From Clostridium fermenticellae (lineage in GTDB: Bacteria > Bacillota > Clostridia > Clostridiales > Clostridiaceae): 64,000 nt of DNA. A program made the translations under genes and the position numbers. Shown piece by piece: positions 48,470 to 57,665 of this stretch (within the stretch, counting starts at the first letter, position 1; each line of letters starts with the position of its first letter). Where the stretch lies: NCBI RefSeq assembly GCF_003600355.1, contig NZ_CP032416.1:2686183-2750182 (forward strand). The letters are read 5' to 3'. The notes beneath the pieces were generated by a model. That model was not told the DNA's origin. It did not search any database and saw only the letters and a program-made list of their open reading frames with translations.

Positions 48470-49399
48470 CTAACTATTTTTAGTACAAAATATACCTTGA
48501 TAGATATTTCTATTTTCTAGTTCTCTATCAATTGAATTTAAAATTTCCCATTTTTTCAAACTCCATTGAGGACCTATAAGAAGATCTCTCGGGGCATCAC
48601 CAGTAAGTCTGTGAATAACTATATCACGCGGAGTTATGGATATAGCTGAACAAATTATATCCAGATACTCACTTTGGGATAAAAACCTTAATTCCCCGCT
48701 ATTATACATTCTTTCCATCGGGGTATTCTTCATAAGATGTAAAAGGTGAAACTTTACCCCCTGAATATCTCGACTCGTAACATATTTTACAGTATTTAGC
48801 ATATCTTCTTTAGTTTCACCTGGGAGTCCAAATATTATATGAACAACTACATCTATATTATTTTTTCTAAGTGAGTTTACTGCTTTTTCAAATACATTTA
48901 GCTTATACCCTCTATTTATCCTTAAAGCTGTATCTTCCTTTGAAGTTTGAAGTCCTAATTCCACCCACGTATATAGTTTATTATTAAACCTAGAAATTAA
49001 ATTAACAACGTCATCACCAAGACAATCCGGCCTTGTAGCAATAGCTAATCCCACTACATTCTTCTGGGTAATTGCTTCATTATACTTCTCTTTAAGCACA
49101 TCAACAGGGGCATAAGTATTTGTATATGCCTGAAAATAAGCTATATATTTTCCACTTTTCCACTTTTTATGCATAATTTTTTTGATTTGTTCAAATTGAT
49201 GTGTAATATCAAATTCTCTATTCCCGGCAAAATCTCCTGATCCTCTTCCACTACAAAATATACATCCTCCACTACTTATGCTCCCGTCCCTATTAGGACA
49301 TAAAAATCCACCATCTAATGATATCTTAAAAACTTTACATCCAAACTTTTTCCTTAAAAAGTAATTTAAACTATAATATCTTTTATTATTCCAATACAT
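48470..49399 (-). CDS. Radical SAM protein of the TIGR01212/YtqA type
   Basis: A 309-residue protein from ATG 49399 (GGAG six bases upstream; the frame opens at 49432). The N-terminal cysteines CPNRDGSISSGGCIFC form the radical SAM [4Fe-4S] site characteristic of this Elp3-like subfamily. Further SAM-binding stretches are VGLAIATRPDCLGDDV and HIIFGLPGETKEDML. The family's substrate is not established. It is encoded with a lipoprotein gene upstream. Confidence 0.9.
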   Translation of the reverse strand: MYWNNKRYYSLNYFLRKKFGCKVFKISLDGGFLCPNRDGSISSGGCIFCSGRGSGDFAGNREFDITHQFEQIKKIMHKKWKSGKYIAYFQAYTNTYAPVDVLKEKYNEAITQKNVVGLAIATRPDCLGDDVVNLISRFNNKLYTWVELGLQTSKEDTALRINRGYKLNVFEKAVNSLRKNNIDVVVHIIFGLPGETKEDMLNTVKYVTSRDIQGVKFHLLHLMKNTPMERMYNSGELRFLSQSEYLDIICSAISITPRDIVIHRLTGDAPRDLLIGPQWSLKKWEILNSIDRELENRNIYQGIFCTKNS

Positions 49400-49445
49400 A
49401 TTTTCTCCATAAAAATTTATTTGTAATTTCAATATTTATATTATA

Positions 49446-50576
49446 TCACATTTTATTTTCTTTGAAGCTCTTTAAGTTAAGCTGCCATTTCCCTACATAA
49501 TCAGTTACAGACTTATCTCCTGATGACTTTGGCACAACATCAAAATTTAAATTTTCTTTATCATATGATGAAAAAATAACATCTACTTTATCTATAGGAT
49601 ATTTATCTTCGAATTTAAAAGGTATAATATCTCCTCCATCAATCTTATAAACCCTAAGTCCCTTGTTTCCATTTGATGCAGAATATTGTACCGCTATAAA
49701 CTTCTCAGTTGGAGAAAATGACATAAGCTCCACCTTCGAGTCCCTTAATATATCTAGCGCAACTATTTCCCTGCCTATTGGTTTTTCCTTGGCTCCAGTC
49801 TGATCTTGAGACTGAGTATCTTCTCCTCCACTACCTTGACCATTTCCTCCATTATCACTTCCACCTGTATTTGATGAAGATTGAACTGCTAAACTCTCAT
49901 CAATCTTTATAATACCTATAAAGGAATTCTTATCATAGGTAGAAACCGCTAGTGAATCTCCTCCGTATGAAAAATTGATTAATGAAAAGTTTTTGGGTAC
50001 TGCAAGTTTATCTATATTCGCTGCATCATCTTTGGAAAAAGTATAACCAGGAAGTCCCTGAGCATTTAAAACAAGATTAGTAGCAGCATTATTTTTACTC
50101 CTCATTCTTATACTATTTCCCTTTCTAAATGCCTCTTTCTCAGTCAAATCATTAGTTTCAACAACCTTATATTCATTACCTTCCTTTGAAGTTCTCACAT
50201 CATATTGATCTAAACTAGCAAATACTTTATTTATATCTGATCTGCTTACCTTTATTTTAAACAGACCTGCTGAACCAACTTCATTGCTTTCTGCTATATT
50301 ATATCCAAAAATTTTTAAATCCTCATTCTCGGAAATTATTGGACTTTTTAAAAGTTTGCTGCTACAAAACTGCTTTATATTACTTTCATCCCCTTTTACA
50401 AGAGCATTCATATATGATTCAGTTACATTAGCAGCTATTTTTATATCAAAATCACTTGATCTGTTTTCATCTGTTTTTTGACTAGACATGCAACCTGAAA
50501 ATATTAAAGGAAATATCATACTTATAAATAAAATTCTTATTATTTTTTTATGTGAAATTACCATAATCTCCTTCAT
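49446..50576 (-). CDS. Putative lipoprotein of unknown function
   Basis: A 376-residue protein with signal peptide and lipobox FSGC (Cys about residue 29). A low-complexity Gly/Ser/Asn linker (about 235-265) divides two beta-rich parts: the first, a DUF-like region (about 40-225), has two direct repeats of the LKIF/FKIKV type; the second, WD-like, contains STYDKNSFIGIIKID and MSFSPTEKFIAVQYSAS. I do not recognise a named family. AAAGGA precedes ATG 50576; ATG at codon 5 is the other possible start. It is transcribed 47 bp before the radical SAM gene. Confidence 0.72.
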   Translation of the reverse strand: MKEIMVISHKKIIRILFISMIFPLIFSGCMSSQKTDENRSSDFDIKIAANVTESYMNALVKGDESNIKQFCSSKLLKSPIISENEDLKIFGYNIAESNEVGSAGLFKIKVSRSDINKVFASLDQYDVRTSKEGNEYKVVETNDLTEKEAFRKGNSIRMRSKNNAATNLVLNAQGLPGYTFSKDDAANIDKLAVPKNFSLINFSYGGDSLAVSTYDKNSFIGIIKIDESLAVQSSSNTGGSDNGGNGQGSGGEDTQSQDQTGAKEKPIGREIVALDILRDSKVELMSFSPTEKFIAVQYSASNGNKGLRVYKIDGGDIIPFKFEDKYPIDKVDVIFSSYDKENLNFDVVPKSSGDKSVTDYVGKWQLNLKSFKENKM

Positions 50577-50733
50577 ATCCTTTCCTTTAAATATTAGTTT
50601 GTCTTTATATTTCCCTTAAAAAATTTTTAATTTATAAATTATAGTTTAAAATTTATAATTTTTATTAACAACCGTGAATACATATTCTATAATTTAAATT
50701 ACTATATATTTTTTAATAAAAGGTGGGTTATAT

Positions 50734-51630
50734 ATGCCAGACTTAAGTAATTGTAACTTATGTCCTAGAAATTGTGGAGTAAATAGAATAAACGGTGAAA
50801 TCGGCTTTTGCAAATCTCTAAATAGTGTAAGGGTTGCAAGAGTATCACTGCATTATTGGGAAGAGCCTTGTATCTCCGGGGAAAATGGTTCAGGAACCGT
50901 GTTTTTTTCAAACTGTAACTTAAAATGTGTTTTCTGTCAAAATTATGAGATAAGTTCTAATGGAATAGGAAAAGAAATCTCTGTTAAAAGATTAAGTGAA
51001 ATATTTCTTGAACAGCAAAAAAGAGGCGCCTTAAACATAAACTTAGTAAGTCCTACTCATTATGTTCCCCAGATAATAAAAGCACTCGATATTGCAAAAT
51101 CTAAAGGACTCAGTATTCCGATAGTATATAATACAAATAGTTATGAAAATTTAGAAACTATTAGAGCTTTAAATGGTTATATAGATATATATTTACCGGA
51201 TCTAAAATACTTTAGCAATAGATACTCGTTAAAATATTCAAATGCTGACAACTATTTTTACTATGCATCTAATGCCATAAAAGAAATGTTCTCACAAGTA
51301 GGAGAGACAGTATTTAACGAAAAGGGGATCATAAAAAAGGGAATTATAGTAAGACATCTTATGATGCCCGGCCTACTATTTGATTCAAAAAAGATAATTG
51401 ATTATCTATATAAAACCTATGGTGATTCTATATACATAAGCATAATGAACCAATTTACACCAACATACAATACTAAAAATTTCCCGGAAATAAATAAGAA
51501 ATTAAATTCCAAACACTATGATGCATTAATAGATTATTGTATATCTATTGGAATAAAAAATGCCTTCATACAAGAAGAAGGCACATGTTCTGAAAGTTTT
51601 ATACCTCAATTTGATTTAAGAGGAATTTAA
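50734..51630 (+). CDS. Radical SAM protein, pyruvate-formate-lyase-activating-enzyme-like
   Basis: A 298-residue protein with an N-terminal Cys pair CNLCPRNCGVNR (possible extra metal site), then the radical SAM motif CNLKCVFCQNYEIS (about residue 69) and further strands (NLVSPTHYVPQI, GYIDIYLPDLKYFS, VRHLMMPG). It matches the AmmeMemoRadiSam-like/PflX group of uncharacterised activases rather than true PflA. AAAAGGTGG precedes the ATG. It is divergent from the lipoprotein gene and convergent with the XRE gene. Confidence 0.88.
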   Translation: MPDLSNCNLCPRNCGVNRINGEIGFCKSLNSVRVARVSLHYWEEPCISGENGSGTVFFSNCNLKCVFCQNYEISSNGIGKEISVKRLSEIFLEQQKRGALNINLVSPTHYVPQIIKALDIAKSKGLSIPIVYNTNSYENLETIRALNGYIDIYLPDLKYFSNRYSLKYSNADNYFYYASNAIKEMFSQVGETVFNEKGIIKKGIIVRHLMMPGLLFDSKKIIDYLYKTYGDSIYISIMNQFTPTYNTKNFPEINKKLNSKHYDALIDYCISIGIKNAFIQEEGTCSESFIPQFDLRGI

Positions 51631-51671
51631 TATGGGATTAACTGCCCATATTAAATTATTTACCTGAATAA

Positions 51672-52346
51672 TTATAATTTTATTTCTACTCTATTAAATT
51701 TAACCAGGACACTTAAATTTCTAATCTCGACTGTTTCTGTTCTTAAACTCTGTCTATTACTTATAAGCAGAACTTTATTACTGTCAAGCTTCTTTATCTG
51801 TCTTATACATCTTTCACCTTTACATTCCACAAGACATATAGAATTGTTCTCAACTTCATGAGTTGTCACTCCAAAAGCTATATCTCCCTTAGCCATTCTA
51901 AAGCCTATCATATCATCATCTGCAATTTCTATGTAAACTACCCTATCTTGAGAATATCCTTCTATTTTATTATTTATAATTGGCATTTTTTTAGTTCCTA
52001 TTTTACTTTTAAGATCATAGCCATATATCGGTACATTTTTCAATACCGATCCAAATGCATCATTCCATACATCATTTGTATCTCTAGATTTAGATTTCTT
52101 AGTATAGTTACTGCTTTCATTTTTACTTTCCTTAAAAACTTCCTCTTCAAATGACATAGTTATATCATTTATATCTTTTCCTAAAATCTTTGATATTCTA
52201 TCAATCAAATTTTGATTTATTATCTTTTTACCACTTTCTACTTCATTTATAAAACCTTCACTAACGCCTAGTTTCTTTGCCAGTTGCTTTTGTGACATAG
52301 AATTACTTTCTCTTACGTTTTTTATCTTTTCACCAACTCTACTCAT
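51672..52346 (-). CDS. XRE-family regulator with S24/LexA-like C-terminal domain
   Basis: A 224-residue protein. The N-terminal helix-turn-helix (about 1-65) reads MSQKQLAKKLGVSEGFINEVESGKK. The C-terminal part (about 115-224) resembles the LexA/CI fold (VYIEIADDDMIGFRMAKGDIAF, then CLVECKGERCIRQIKKL). The catalytic Ser of S24 proteases, expected in a G-D-S-M motif, is Asp here (DDDM), so self-cleavage is unlikely. The C-terminal domain may serve dimerisation. It is encoded with the DUF3783 gene and murI, same strand, 17 bp apart. Confidence 0.85.
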   Translation of the reverse strand: MSRVGEKIKNVRESNSMSQKQLAKKLGVSEGFINEVESGKKIINQNLIDRISKILGKDINDITMSFEEEVFKESKNESSNYTKKSKSRDTNDVWNDAFGSVLKNVPIYGYDLKSKIGTKKMPIINNKIEGYSQDRVVYIEIADDDMIGFRMAKGDIAFGVTTHEVENNSICLVECKGERCIRQIKKLDSNKVLLISNRQSLRTETVEIRNLSVLVKFNRVEIKL

Positions 52347-52362
52347 AGAAAAAATTCCTCCT

Positions 52363-52740
52363 TTATTTTTGATGTTTTCTAAACCATTCTCTTTCTTCTA
52401 TAAGATGATCTAATAAATCCTTAAAGGCCCAATTTATGGATGTCTCTGTTACAACAGCCAGAATAGGATTTTTATCAAAACTATTTCTTATTATATCTAT
52501 AGTACTATTTAGTCTCTTATCACTAAATCCATTGAATAATATTATTTTTTCTTCTCTCATAGTTAAATTGAGATTATCTTTATTAGAATTGGAAGCCTTC
52601 AATATATTACCTATAGTCATTTTTCCCATAGATTTATTTACTTCTATGCATTTACATCCTATTTTTTTTACAATATCATAAAGTATGCTATCATTCTTTT
52701 CAAATCCATATACTAGTATAGTTTCTTTATTTTCTAACAT
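52363..52740 (-). CDS. DUF3783-like protein
   Basis: A 125-residue cytosolic protein starting at ATG 52740 (GGGGGAG seven bases upstream; the frame opens at 52764). Conserved features include the N-terminal ILVYGFEKNDSILYDIVKKIGC, EKIILFNGFSDKRLNSTIDIIR and PILAVVTETSINWAFKDLLDHLIEEREWF blocks typical of this clostridial domain of unknown function. Its order with XRE and murI suggests one operon. Confidence 0.78.
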   Translation of the reverse strand: MLENKETILVYGFEKNDSILYDIVKKIGCKCIEVNKSMGKMTIGNILKASNSNKDNLNLTMREEKIILFNGFSDKRLNSTIDIIRNSFDKNPILAVVTETSINWAFKDLLDHLIEEREWFRKHQK

Positions 52741-52760
52741 AACCAATCTCCCCCTTATCT

Positions 52761-53537
52761 TCAATATTCAAACAGGTGATAACTAAGTTTCATTATTCCT
52801 TCATCATCAAGTGAATTGAATATTTCAACACTCCCTTTTGAATCTGAATTATTCTTGATTTTATGTTCTGTAAGCTGTCTTTCAAGCTGTCTTGCAGTCC
52901 CAATGCTGCCATCTATAATAGGAGTTCTTGAGTCTAACACTTTCCTCATGGATTCCTTAATGAATGGATAATGCGTACATCCGAGAACTATTGCAGCTAT
53001 GCCTTCTTCCTCATAAGGCTTTACCATTCTATTTAAATATTCTCTAACTTCATCTCCATCTGTATTTCCACTCTCTATTAGTTCGACAAGACCCGGGCAG
53101 GGAAGCGGCATTATATCTGAAACATCAGCATAGTTATCCATCAGATTTTTAAATTTGACCTCTGACAGCGTCATTGGAGTTGCCATTATAATTATTTTAC
53201 CTTTTCTTTTTAACTCAACAGCCGGTTTTAAAGCTGGTTCTATTCCAATAACCGGCATAGAATCTTCATATTTATCCCTTAAATCTGTTATTGCAGCACT
53301 TGTAGCTGTATTACAAGCGATCACGATCGCCTTTACATTTTTTTTTATTAAAAACTCAGCTGCATTAAAAGTTAATTTTTTTACTTCGTTAACAGTCTTA
53401 ACTCCATATGGTGCATTAGCAGAATCTCCAAAATAAATAAAGTTTTCGTTTGGAAGAACTTTTACTGCTTCTTTTAGAACACTTATTCCACCTACTCCTG
53501 AATCAAAAAAACCTATCGGTTTATCTTCCACTTTCAC
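52761..53537 (-). CDS. murI: Glutamate racemase
   Basis: Makes D-glutamate for peptidoglycan. The 258-residue product has the two catalytic cysteines in [11 protein letters not shown] (about residue 75) and [10 protein letters not shown] (about 187), and the start block [16 protein letters not shown] and [14 protein letters not shown] start with GAGGTGATAAA upstream. It is the first gene of murI-DUF3783-XRE. Confidence 0.97.
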   Translation of the reverse strand: MKVEDKPIGFFDSGVGGISVLKEAVKVLPNENFIYFGDSANAPYGVKTVNEVKKLTFNAAEFLIKKNVKAIVIACNTATSAAITDLRDKYEDSMPVIGIEPALKPAVELKRKGKIIIMATPMTLSEVKFKNLMDNYADVSDIMPLPCPGLVELIESGNTDGDEVREYLNRMVKPYEEEGIAAIVLGCTHYPFIKESMRKVLDSRTPIIDGSIGTARQLERQLTEHKIKNNSDSKGSVEIFNSLDDEGIMKLSYHLFEY

Positions 53538-53620
53538 TTTATCACCTCATAACACTTAAGAAATATAGTAATACACTAATTATATAATAAAATAAAAATA
53601 TATAAAACTAAAATGTATAT

Positions 53621-55412
53621 GTGTACACCGTTTGTGTCAAGTTAAAGTGGGCAATTTTATTTTTTAAAATTTCCATTGTAAATTCAGTTGATATTTTTCT
53701 TCCCGTATGGCCCCGTCCACAGCCCGGAAGGGCGCACTTATCCTGTTAACTTTTTATCCCGAGTTTTTAAATTATCTATAAACCAGTTCACTGAGATTTC
53801 TTTCCTGAAAAAAGCTCTGTATCGCTTTTCTGCCATTGGTTACGGCGCAGCCTGTAAATGGTATCCCTGCTTTATGTATATGGTAATACCTGCTCTTCTT
53901 AGGTTTCTTGTTAACATCAGCTGCCGTTAATGTTATAACCTCTTTTATTTTCTCCAGTTTATCATCTGAAATAGAACCTGAACATATCTCATCGATTGTT
54001 TGGTATATTCTTTTACCAGCTTTTTCTGCCAGTATTTTTGCCAGATTATTTGCACCCTTTATAGACCAGCTCATTTTTCTCCCTTTCATCCTCTGGGCCA
54101 GTATGTCACAAATATTATGCTCCATTGTGCCTAAATTCCTATATTCCAGTCCTTCAGGTGCCTCCGGCATCTTTATCTCTTCTCTTAAGTGATATGGCAC
54201 TAATCCTGCCTTATTTTCAAAGAGATATGTATACAGTTTTTCTAATTTCTTAAACTTTTTTTCGTTATTAGTATACTTAACCATAAGACCTGTTAAGTAT
54301 TCAAAACTCTTATCTATTTTTCCGTCATGCAGCATTTTCATGAGTTTATATGCTTCCTTTTTATCCTCCATATTTCTCAGTACTGCCTGACTTTTATGGA
54401 ATGGATCTAACTGAAAATATACGCCTTCTCCACCCATGCTCTGTTTTATCCATGGGGCACCATCCCCATTCAAAATTCTTACTTCTATTTCATCTGTGTT
54501 ATATACTTCTGCAATGGCGGCATCACTAAGTTCCTTGAATTTTTTACTTGTTCCAAAGCTGGCGCATGCTGTTTTATTATGAACTACATAGCCGTCTTTT
54601 CTGCCACCTCTCTTTTTCCAGCCCTCATAAGTTACTCCCAGCTTAAGTTCTTTCTTTTTAGACTTCCTTCCTTTAGGTTTATCTTTCCCCTGAATGCTTA
54701 ACCAGATGCCGTCCATCTCCTGAAATAAGGCCTTAACTTCCCTTGAGCCCTTTAATTTTCCCATTTTATTCAGCAGTATCTTCCTCTCTTCCTTTTCTTC
54801 TATTTTAGAACCTAATTTTTGTACTACATTCCATACTGCCGTATGGCTGATTTCCTGGTTTGCCAGTTCTTTAATATTATTTGAAGTGTTCCTATAAGAC
54901 ACATTGGTTACATTGTCTACTATTTTTTCTACTAAAGTGCTTGAAATATGGCCTATTGTATCCATTTTTAAGTATTCATCCAGTAAGAATTTATATGCCT
55001 TTTTCCCTTGATCAGTTTTGTATTCATATATACGTCTGTCAAATTCTACATCTCCCATAATAGTTTTTATACACGTATGCCTTAATCCTTTATTTCTATA
55101 TATTTCGGCATCTCTTTCATCCATTAACCTCCGGTCCAGGTGCGAAAGCACCTCTCTTAGAATTTCACATGCTGTATCACACGCATATTTATATATTTTT
55201 TTCTCTAAACTATTGAAAGTTATTTCATTATCATTTAAACTTAAAGTATCGTTTAAATTGTACATAATCTCACCCATTTCTATATAGTCTTATCAACTTA
55301 TATTATAATGGATTTTTATGTACATGGGAGATACTTTTTGTATCTCCTTTATTATTTTAACCAGTAATTATTACTACCTTTGCCTACTAAAATTATACTC
55401 TAAGGTGTACAC
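53621..55412. mobile_element. Insertion sequence of the ISLre2 type, about 1.8 kb
   Basis: Both ends start GTGTACACC (53621-53629 and, inverted, 55404-55412). Similarity continues inward over about 33 bp, including TTAAAGTGGGCAA on the left and TTTTAGTAGGCAA on the right. One transposase gene lies inside. The flanks do not show a clear target duplication, which suggests rearrangement or age. It separates murI from the glutamine synthetase gene. Confidence 0.82.
53772..55277 (-). CDS. ISLre2-family transposase
   Basis: A 501-residue protein typical of ISLre2 in length. Recognisable blocks: MGDVEFDRRIYEY (about 75), NVSYRNTSNNI, a DDE-type core with ALFQEMDGIWL (first Asp), VRILNGDGAPWI (second Asp), YLFENKAGLVPYHLREE and the C-terminal GTMEHNICDILAQRMKGRKMSWSIKGANNLAKI. 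The frame is intact, so the transposase may be active. Confidence 0.9.
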   Translation of the reverse strand: MGEIMYNLNDTLSLNDNEITFNSLEKKIYKYACDTACEILREVLSHLDRRLMDERDAEIYRNKGLRHTCIKTIMGDVEFDRRIYEYKTDQGKKAYKFLLDEYLKMDTIGHISSTLVEKIVDNVTNVSYRNTSNNIKELANQEISHTAVWNVVQKLGSKIEEKEERKILLNKMGKLKGSREVKALFQEMDGIWLSIQGKDKPKGRKSKKKELKLGVTYEGWKKRGGRKDGYVVHNKTACASFGTSKKFKELSDAAIAEVYNTDEIEVRILNGDGAPWIKQSMGGEGVYFQLDPFHKSQAVLRNMEDKKEAYKLMKMLHDGKIDKSFEYLTGLMVKYTNNEKKFKKLEKLYTYLFENKAGLVPYHLREEIKMPEAPEGLEYRNLGTMEHNICDILAQRMKGRKMSWSIKGANNLAKILAEKAGKRIYQTIDEICSGSISDDKLEKIKEVITLTAADVNKKPKKSRYYHIHKAGIPFTGCAVTNGRKAIQSFFQERNLSELVYR

Positions 55413-55666
55413 CATATCACTGTTATAATATCTTACCTTCATGTAATTACAAAAAAGAAATGCATTATATTAAAATCTTATTTATTAAACTTTTAGTTTT
55501 TCTATTGACATATATAAATATTAATTATAAAATCATGAGTATATAAAAATGATAAAATGTTAATATTAATAATCTATATATGTAAAAGAGTAAAAATTCT
55601 TCAATTTTTAAGACAATATTGAAGATTAAAAAAAAACTCTTTTATTGTTTTTTAGGAGGTAATTCT
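55413..55666 (+). promoter_or_regulatory. Leader region of the glutamine synthetase gene
   Basis: The 254 bp after the insertion sequence hold the promoter (TTGACA 55505-55510, 17 bp, TAAAAT 55528-55533) and the attenuator-like hairpin described separately. The rest is featureless AT-rich sequence. Confidence 0.6.
55583..55653 (+). promoter_or_regulatory. Terminator-like attenuator before the glutamine synthetase gene
   Basis: An outer perfect 9-bp stem (TAAAAGAGT 55583-55591 with ACTCTTTTA 55636-55644) surrounds an inner stem (ATTCTTCAAT 55596-55605 with ATTGAAGATT 55618-55627, one mismatch). It is followed by TTGTTTTTT and then directly by the AGGAGGT ribosome site. Premature termination or occlusion of translation is likely unless relieved. 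Clostridial glutamine synthetase genes can be controlled by ANTAR antiterminators; binding here is only inferred. Confidence 0.55.
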
Positions 55667-57565
55667 ATGTTAAAAGATCTAATTTATGTTATCCCAAAGG
55701 AAAAACATTCAGAAAAAAACCTAAACGAAATTTTAACCGCTCATCCAGAAATAAAATTCGTATCCCTAATAGCAATTGATATGGCTGGTAATGCAACAGA
55801 TGAAAAAATTCCCATCAGCTTATTTTTAGACGATATAACCGGTTTCTTAAAAGGAACAATTCAAACAGATGGTTCTTCTGTTGTATTACCTGGAATTGCT
55901 ACTTTAAATAATGCAAAAGTAGACATGTTAGCTGATTTAGATGTTAACTGGTTCATTGAATATAATAATGAGAACTTAGACCCCCTCACCGAAAAACCTA
56001 TAGGGACATTAAGAATCCCTTGTTTCTTATACCACCAAAATCTACCGGTAGACTCAAGACACCTTTTAAAAAGCTCAGTTCAGTATTTAAAGACAACTCT
56101 CGCTGATTTATTTAAAAAATATCCAGAATCACTATCAAATTTCGGAATCAAATATGATGATATAGAAAGTATCACAGCTACTTGTGCTACAGAACTAGAA
56201 TTTTGGGTAAAGACTCCTAACGATAAAGCTAGAGTTGAAGAGCTTTCTACCTCACAAGTTTTACAAGAACAATACTGGTCAAAGATACATGGTTGTGTTA
56301 AAACGTCACTTGAACAATCACTCTCATTAATGGAGACATATGGATTGGAGCCGGAAATGGGACATAAAGAAGTTGGCGGTGTAAAAGCTAAATTAAATGA
56401 ATCAGGTGACTTAACTCATATAATGGAACAACTTGAAATAGACTGGAAATATTCCACTGCATTACAGGCTGCTGACAATGAATTATTAGCTAAAAGTATA
56501 GTTAAAGAAGTTTTCAGGAACAATGGGTTAGATGTAATTTTCCTTGCTAAACCAATAGATGGTGTTGCTGGAAGTGGAGAACATACTCATCTTAGCATTG
56601 CATTAAAACTTAAGAATGGAGAAAGAATAAACTTGTTTGCTCCTCCAATAAAACATTTCTTAAGTATTTTCGGATATGCTTCAGTAATGGGAATTCTTAA
56701 AAATTATGAAATAATAAATCCATTCGTTTCTTCAACAAATGATTCTTTAAGAAGACTTAAACCAGGATTTGAGGCTCCTATATGTATAGTCACATCAATA
56801 GGAAACTCTGTTGACATACCATCGAGAAATAGAACTGTATTAATTGGAGTAATAAGAGATAATAAAAATCCTTTGTCCACAAGATTTGAATTAAGATCAC
56901 CAAATCCTCATACAAATACCTACATTATTGTTTCTGCCTTATTCCAGGCAATGTTAGACGGAATAAAGTATGCAGTTACAAGTGGCAAAACAGAAGATGA
57001 TCTTCTAGCTGAACTTTCCAAAAAACCTGGAGAAAAAGCTGATTATTTAGAGACTTCTAGAGCTTACAGAAGTGAAGATGATGTATTTGAAGATTTTACT
57101 GATCAAGAAAGGCAAGAATATTTTGGTAAGGCTCCTAATACTGTGTATGAAAATTTAAGTGCCTTAAATAAATATAGTGATAAAAAAGAAGTTCTTCTTC
57201 AAGGTGATGTATTCAATGACAAAATTATAAATAGTTTCATACTTGGAATGATTACAAAATGGATTGTAGAAATAAATAATAGAATTATTCCAAACTATAT
57301 TGAAGAAATAAGATCATGTAAAATGCTCCATTCTGCTGATAATGCACTGGATTTAGATGTTGCTAACTGGATGAAAGTTAACGGCTTAAGACATTACCTG
57401 TTAAAGGATTCTTATTCAAATCAAAGTCTATTTACAAAAATAAAAAATGCTACTGAAAAAAATGACTATGCTGAAGTCTCAGACCTTCAAATAGAGCTTG
57501 ATGAAAAAATTGATGAATTAAGGGAATCTTATTCAACTTATAAGAAAAATTTACTTGATATATAA
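55667..57565 (+). CDS. Glutamine synthetase, type III
   Basis: Makes glutamine from glutamate, ammonia and ATP. The 632-residue product is GSIII, clearly different from the 440-residue type I enzyme. Conserved catalytic elements are visible: ATELEFWVKTP, EMGHKEVGGVKAKLNE, SGEHTHLSIA, SLRRLKPGFEAPICIV, RNRTVLIGVIRD and STRFELRSPNPHTNTY. AGGAGGT precedes ATG 55667; the frame opens 48 bp upstream inside the leader hairpin, so the downstream ATG is clearly right. The leader suggests nitrogen control. Confidence 0.95.
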   Translation: MLKDLIYVIPKEKHSEKNLNEILTAHPEIKFVSLIAIDMAGNATDEKIPISLFLDDITGFLKGTIQTDGSSVVLPGIATLNNAKVDMLADLDVNWFIEYNNENLDPLTEKPIGTLRIPCFLYHQNLPVDSRHLLKSSVQYLKTTLADLFKKYPESLSNFGIKYDDIESITATCATELEFWVKTPNDKARVEELSTSQVLQEQYWSKIHGCVKTSLEQSLSLMETYGLEPEMGHKEVGGVKAKLNESGDLTHIMEQLEIDWKYSTALQAADNELLAKSIVKEVFRNNGLDVIFLAKPIDGVAGSGEHTHLSIALKLKNGERINLFAPPIKHFLSIFGYASVMGILKNYEIINPFVSSTNDSLRRLKPGFEAPICIVTSIGNSVDIPSRNRTVLIGVIRDNKNPLSTRFELRSPNPHTNTYIIVSALFQAMLDGIKYAVTSGKTEDDLLAELSKKPGEKADYLETSRAYRSEDDVFEDFTDQERQEYFGKAPNTVYENLSALNKYSDKKEVLLQGDVFNDKIINSFILGMITKWIVEINNRIIPNYIEEIRSCKMLHSADNALDLDVANWMKVNGLRHYLLKDSYSNQSLFTKIKNATEKNDYAEVSDLQIELDEKIDELRESYSTYKKNLLDI

Positions 57566-57571
57566 TATATT

Positions 57572-57603
57572 AAAAATACACTGTCATTTGACAGTGTATT
57601 TTT
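57572..57603. terminator. Terminator of the glutamine synthetase gene
   Basis: AAAAATACACTGTCA and TGACAGTGTATTTTT form a perfect 15-bp stem with a two-base loop, ending in U-runs on both strands; bidirectional with the convergent gene. Confidence 0.93.
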
Positions 57604-57665
57604 AAATATTTCTCCTTATTATATAATCCTAAATAAAATTAATCCAGCCTGTATTTTTTGTATAT

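Noticed and set aside
53700-53760. GC-rich hairpin GCCCGGAAGGGC at the left part of the ISLre2 element as a separate RNA gene
   Set aside because: It lies inside the element, downstream of the transposase, and is best explained as part of the insertion sequence.
53610-55425. Target-site duplication of the ISLre2-type element
   Set aside because: The 8-9 bp on both sides do not match convincingly, so I did not annotate one.
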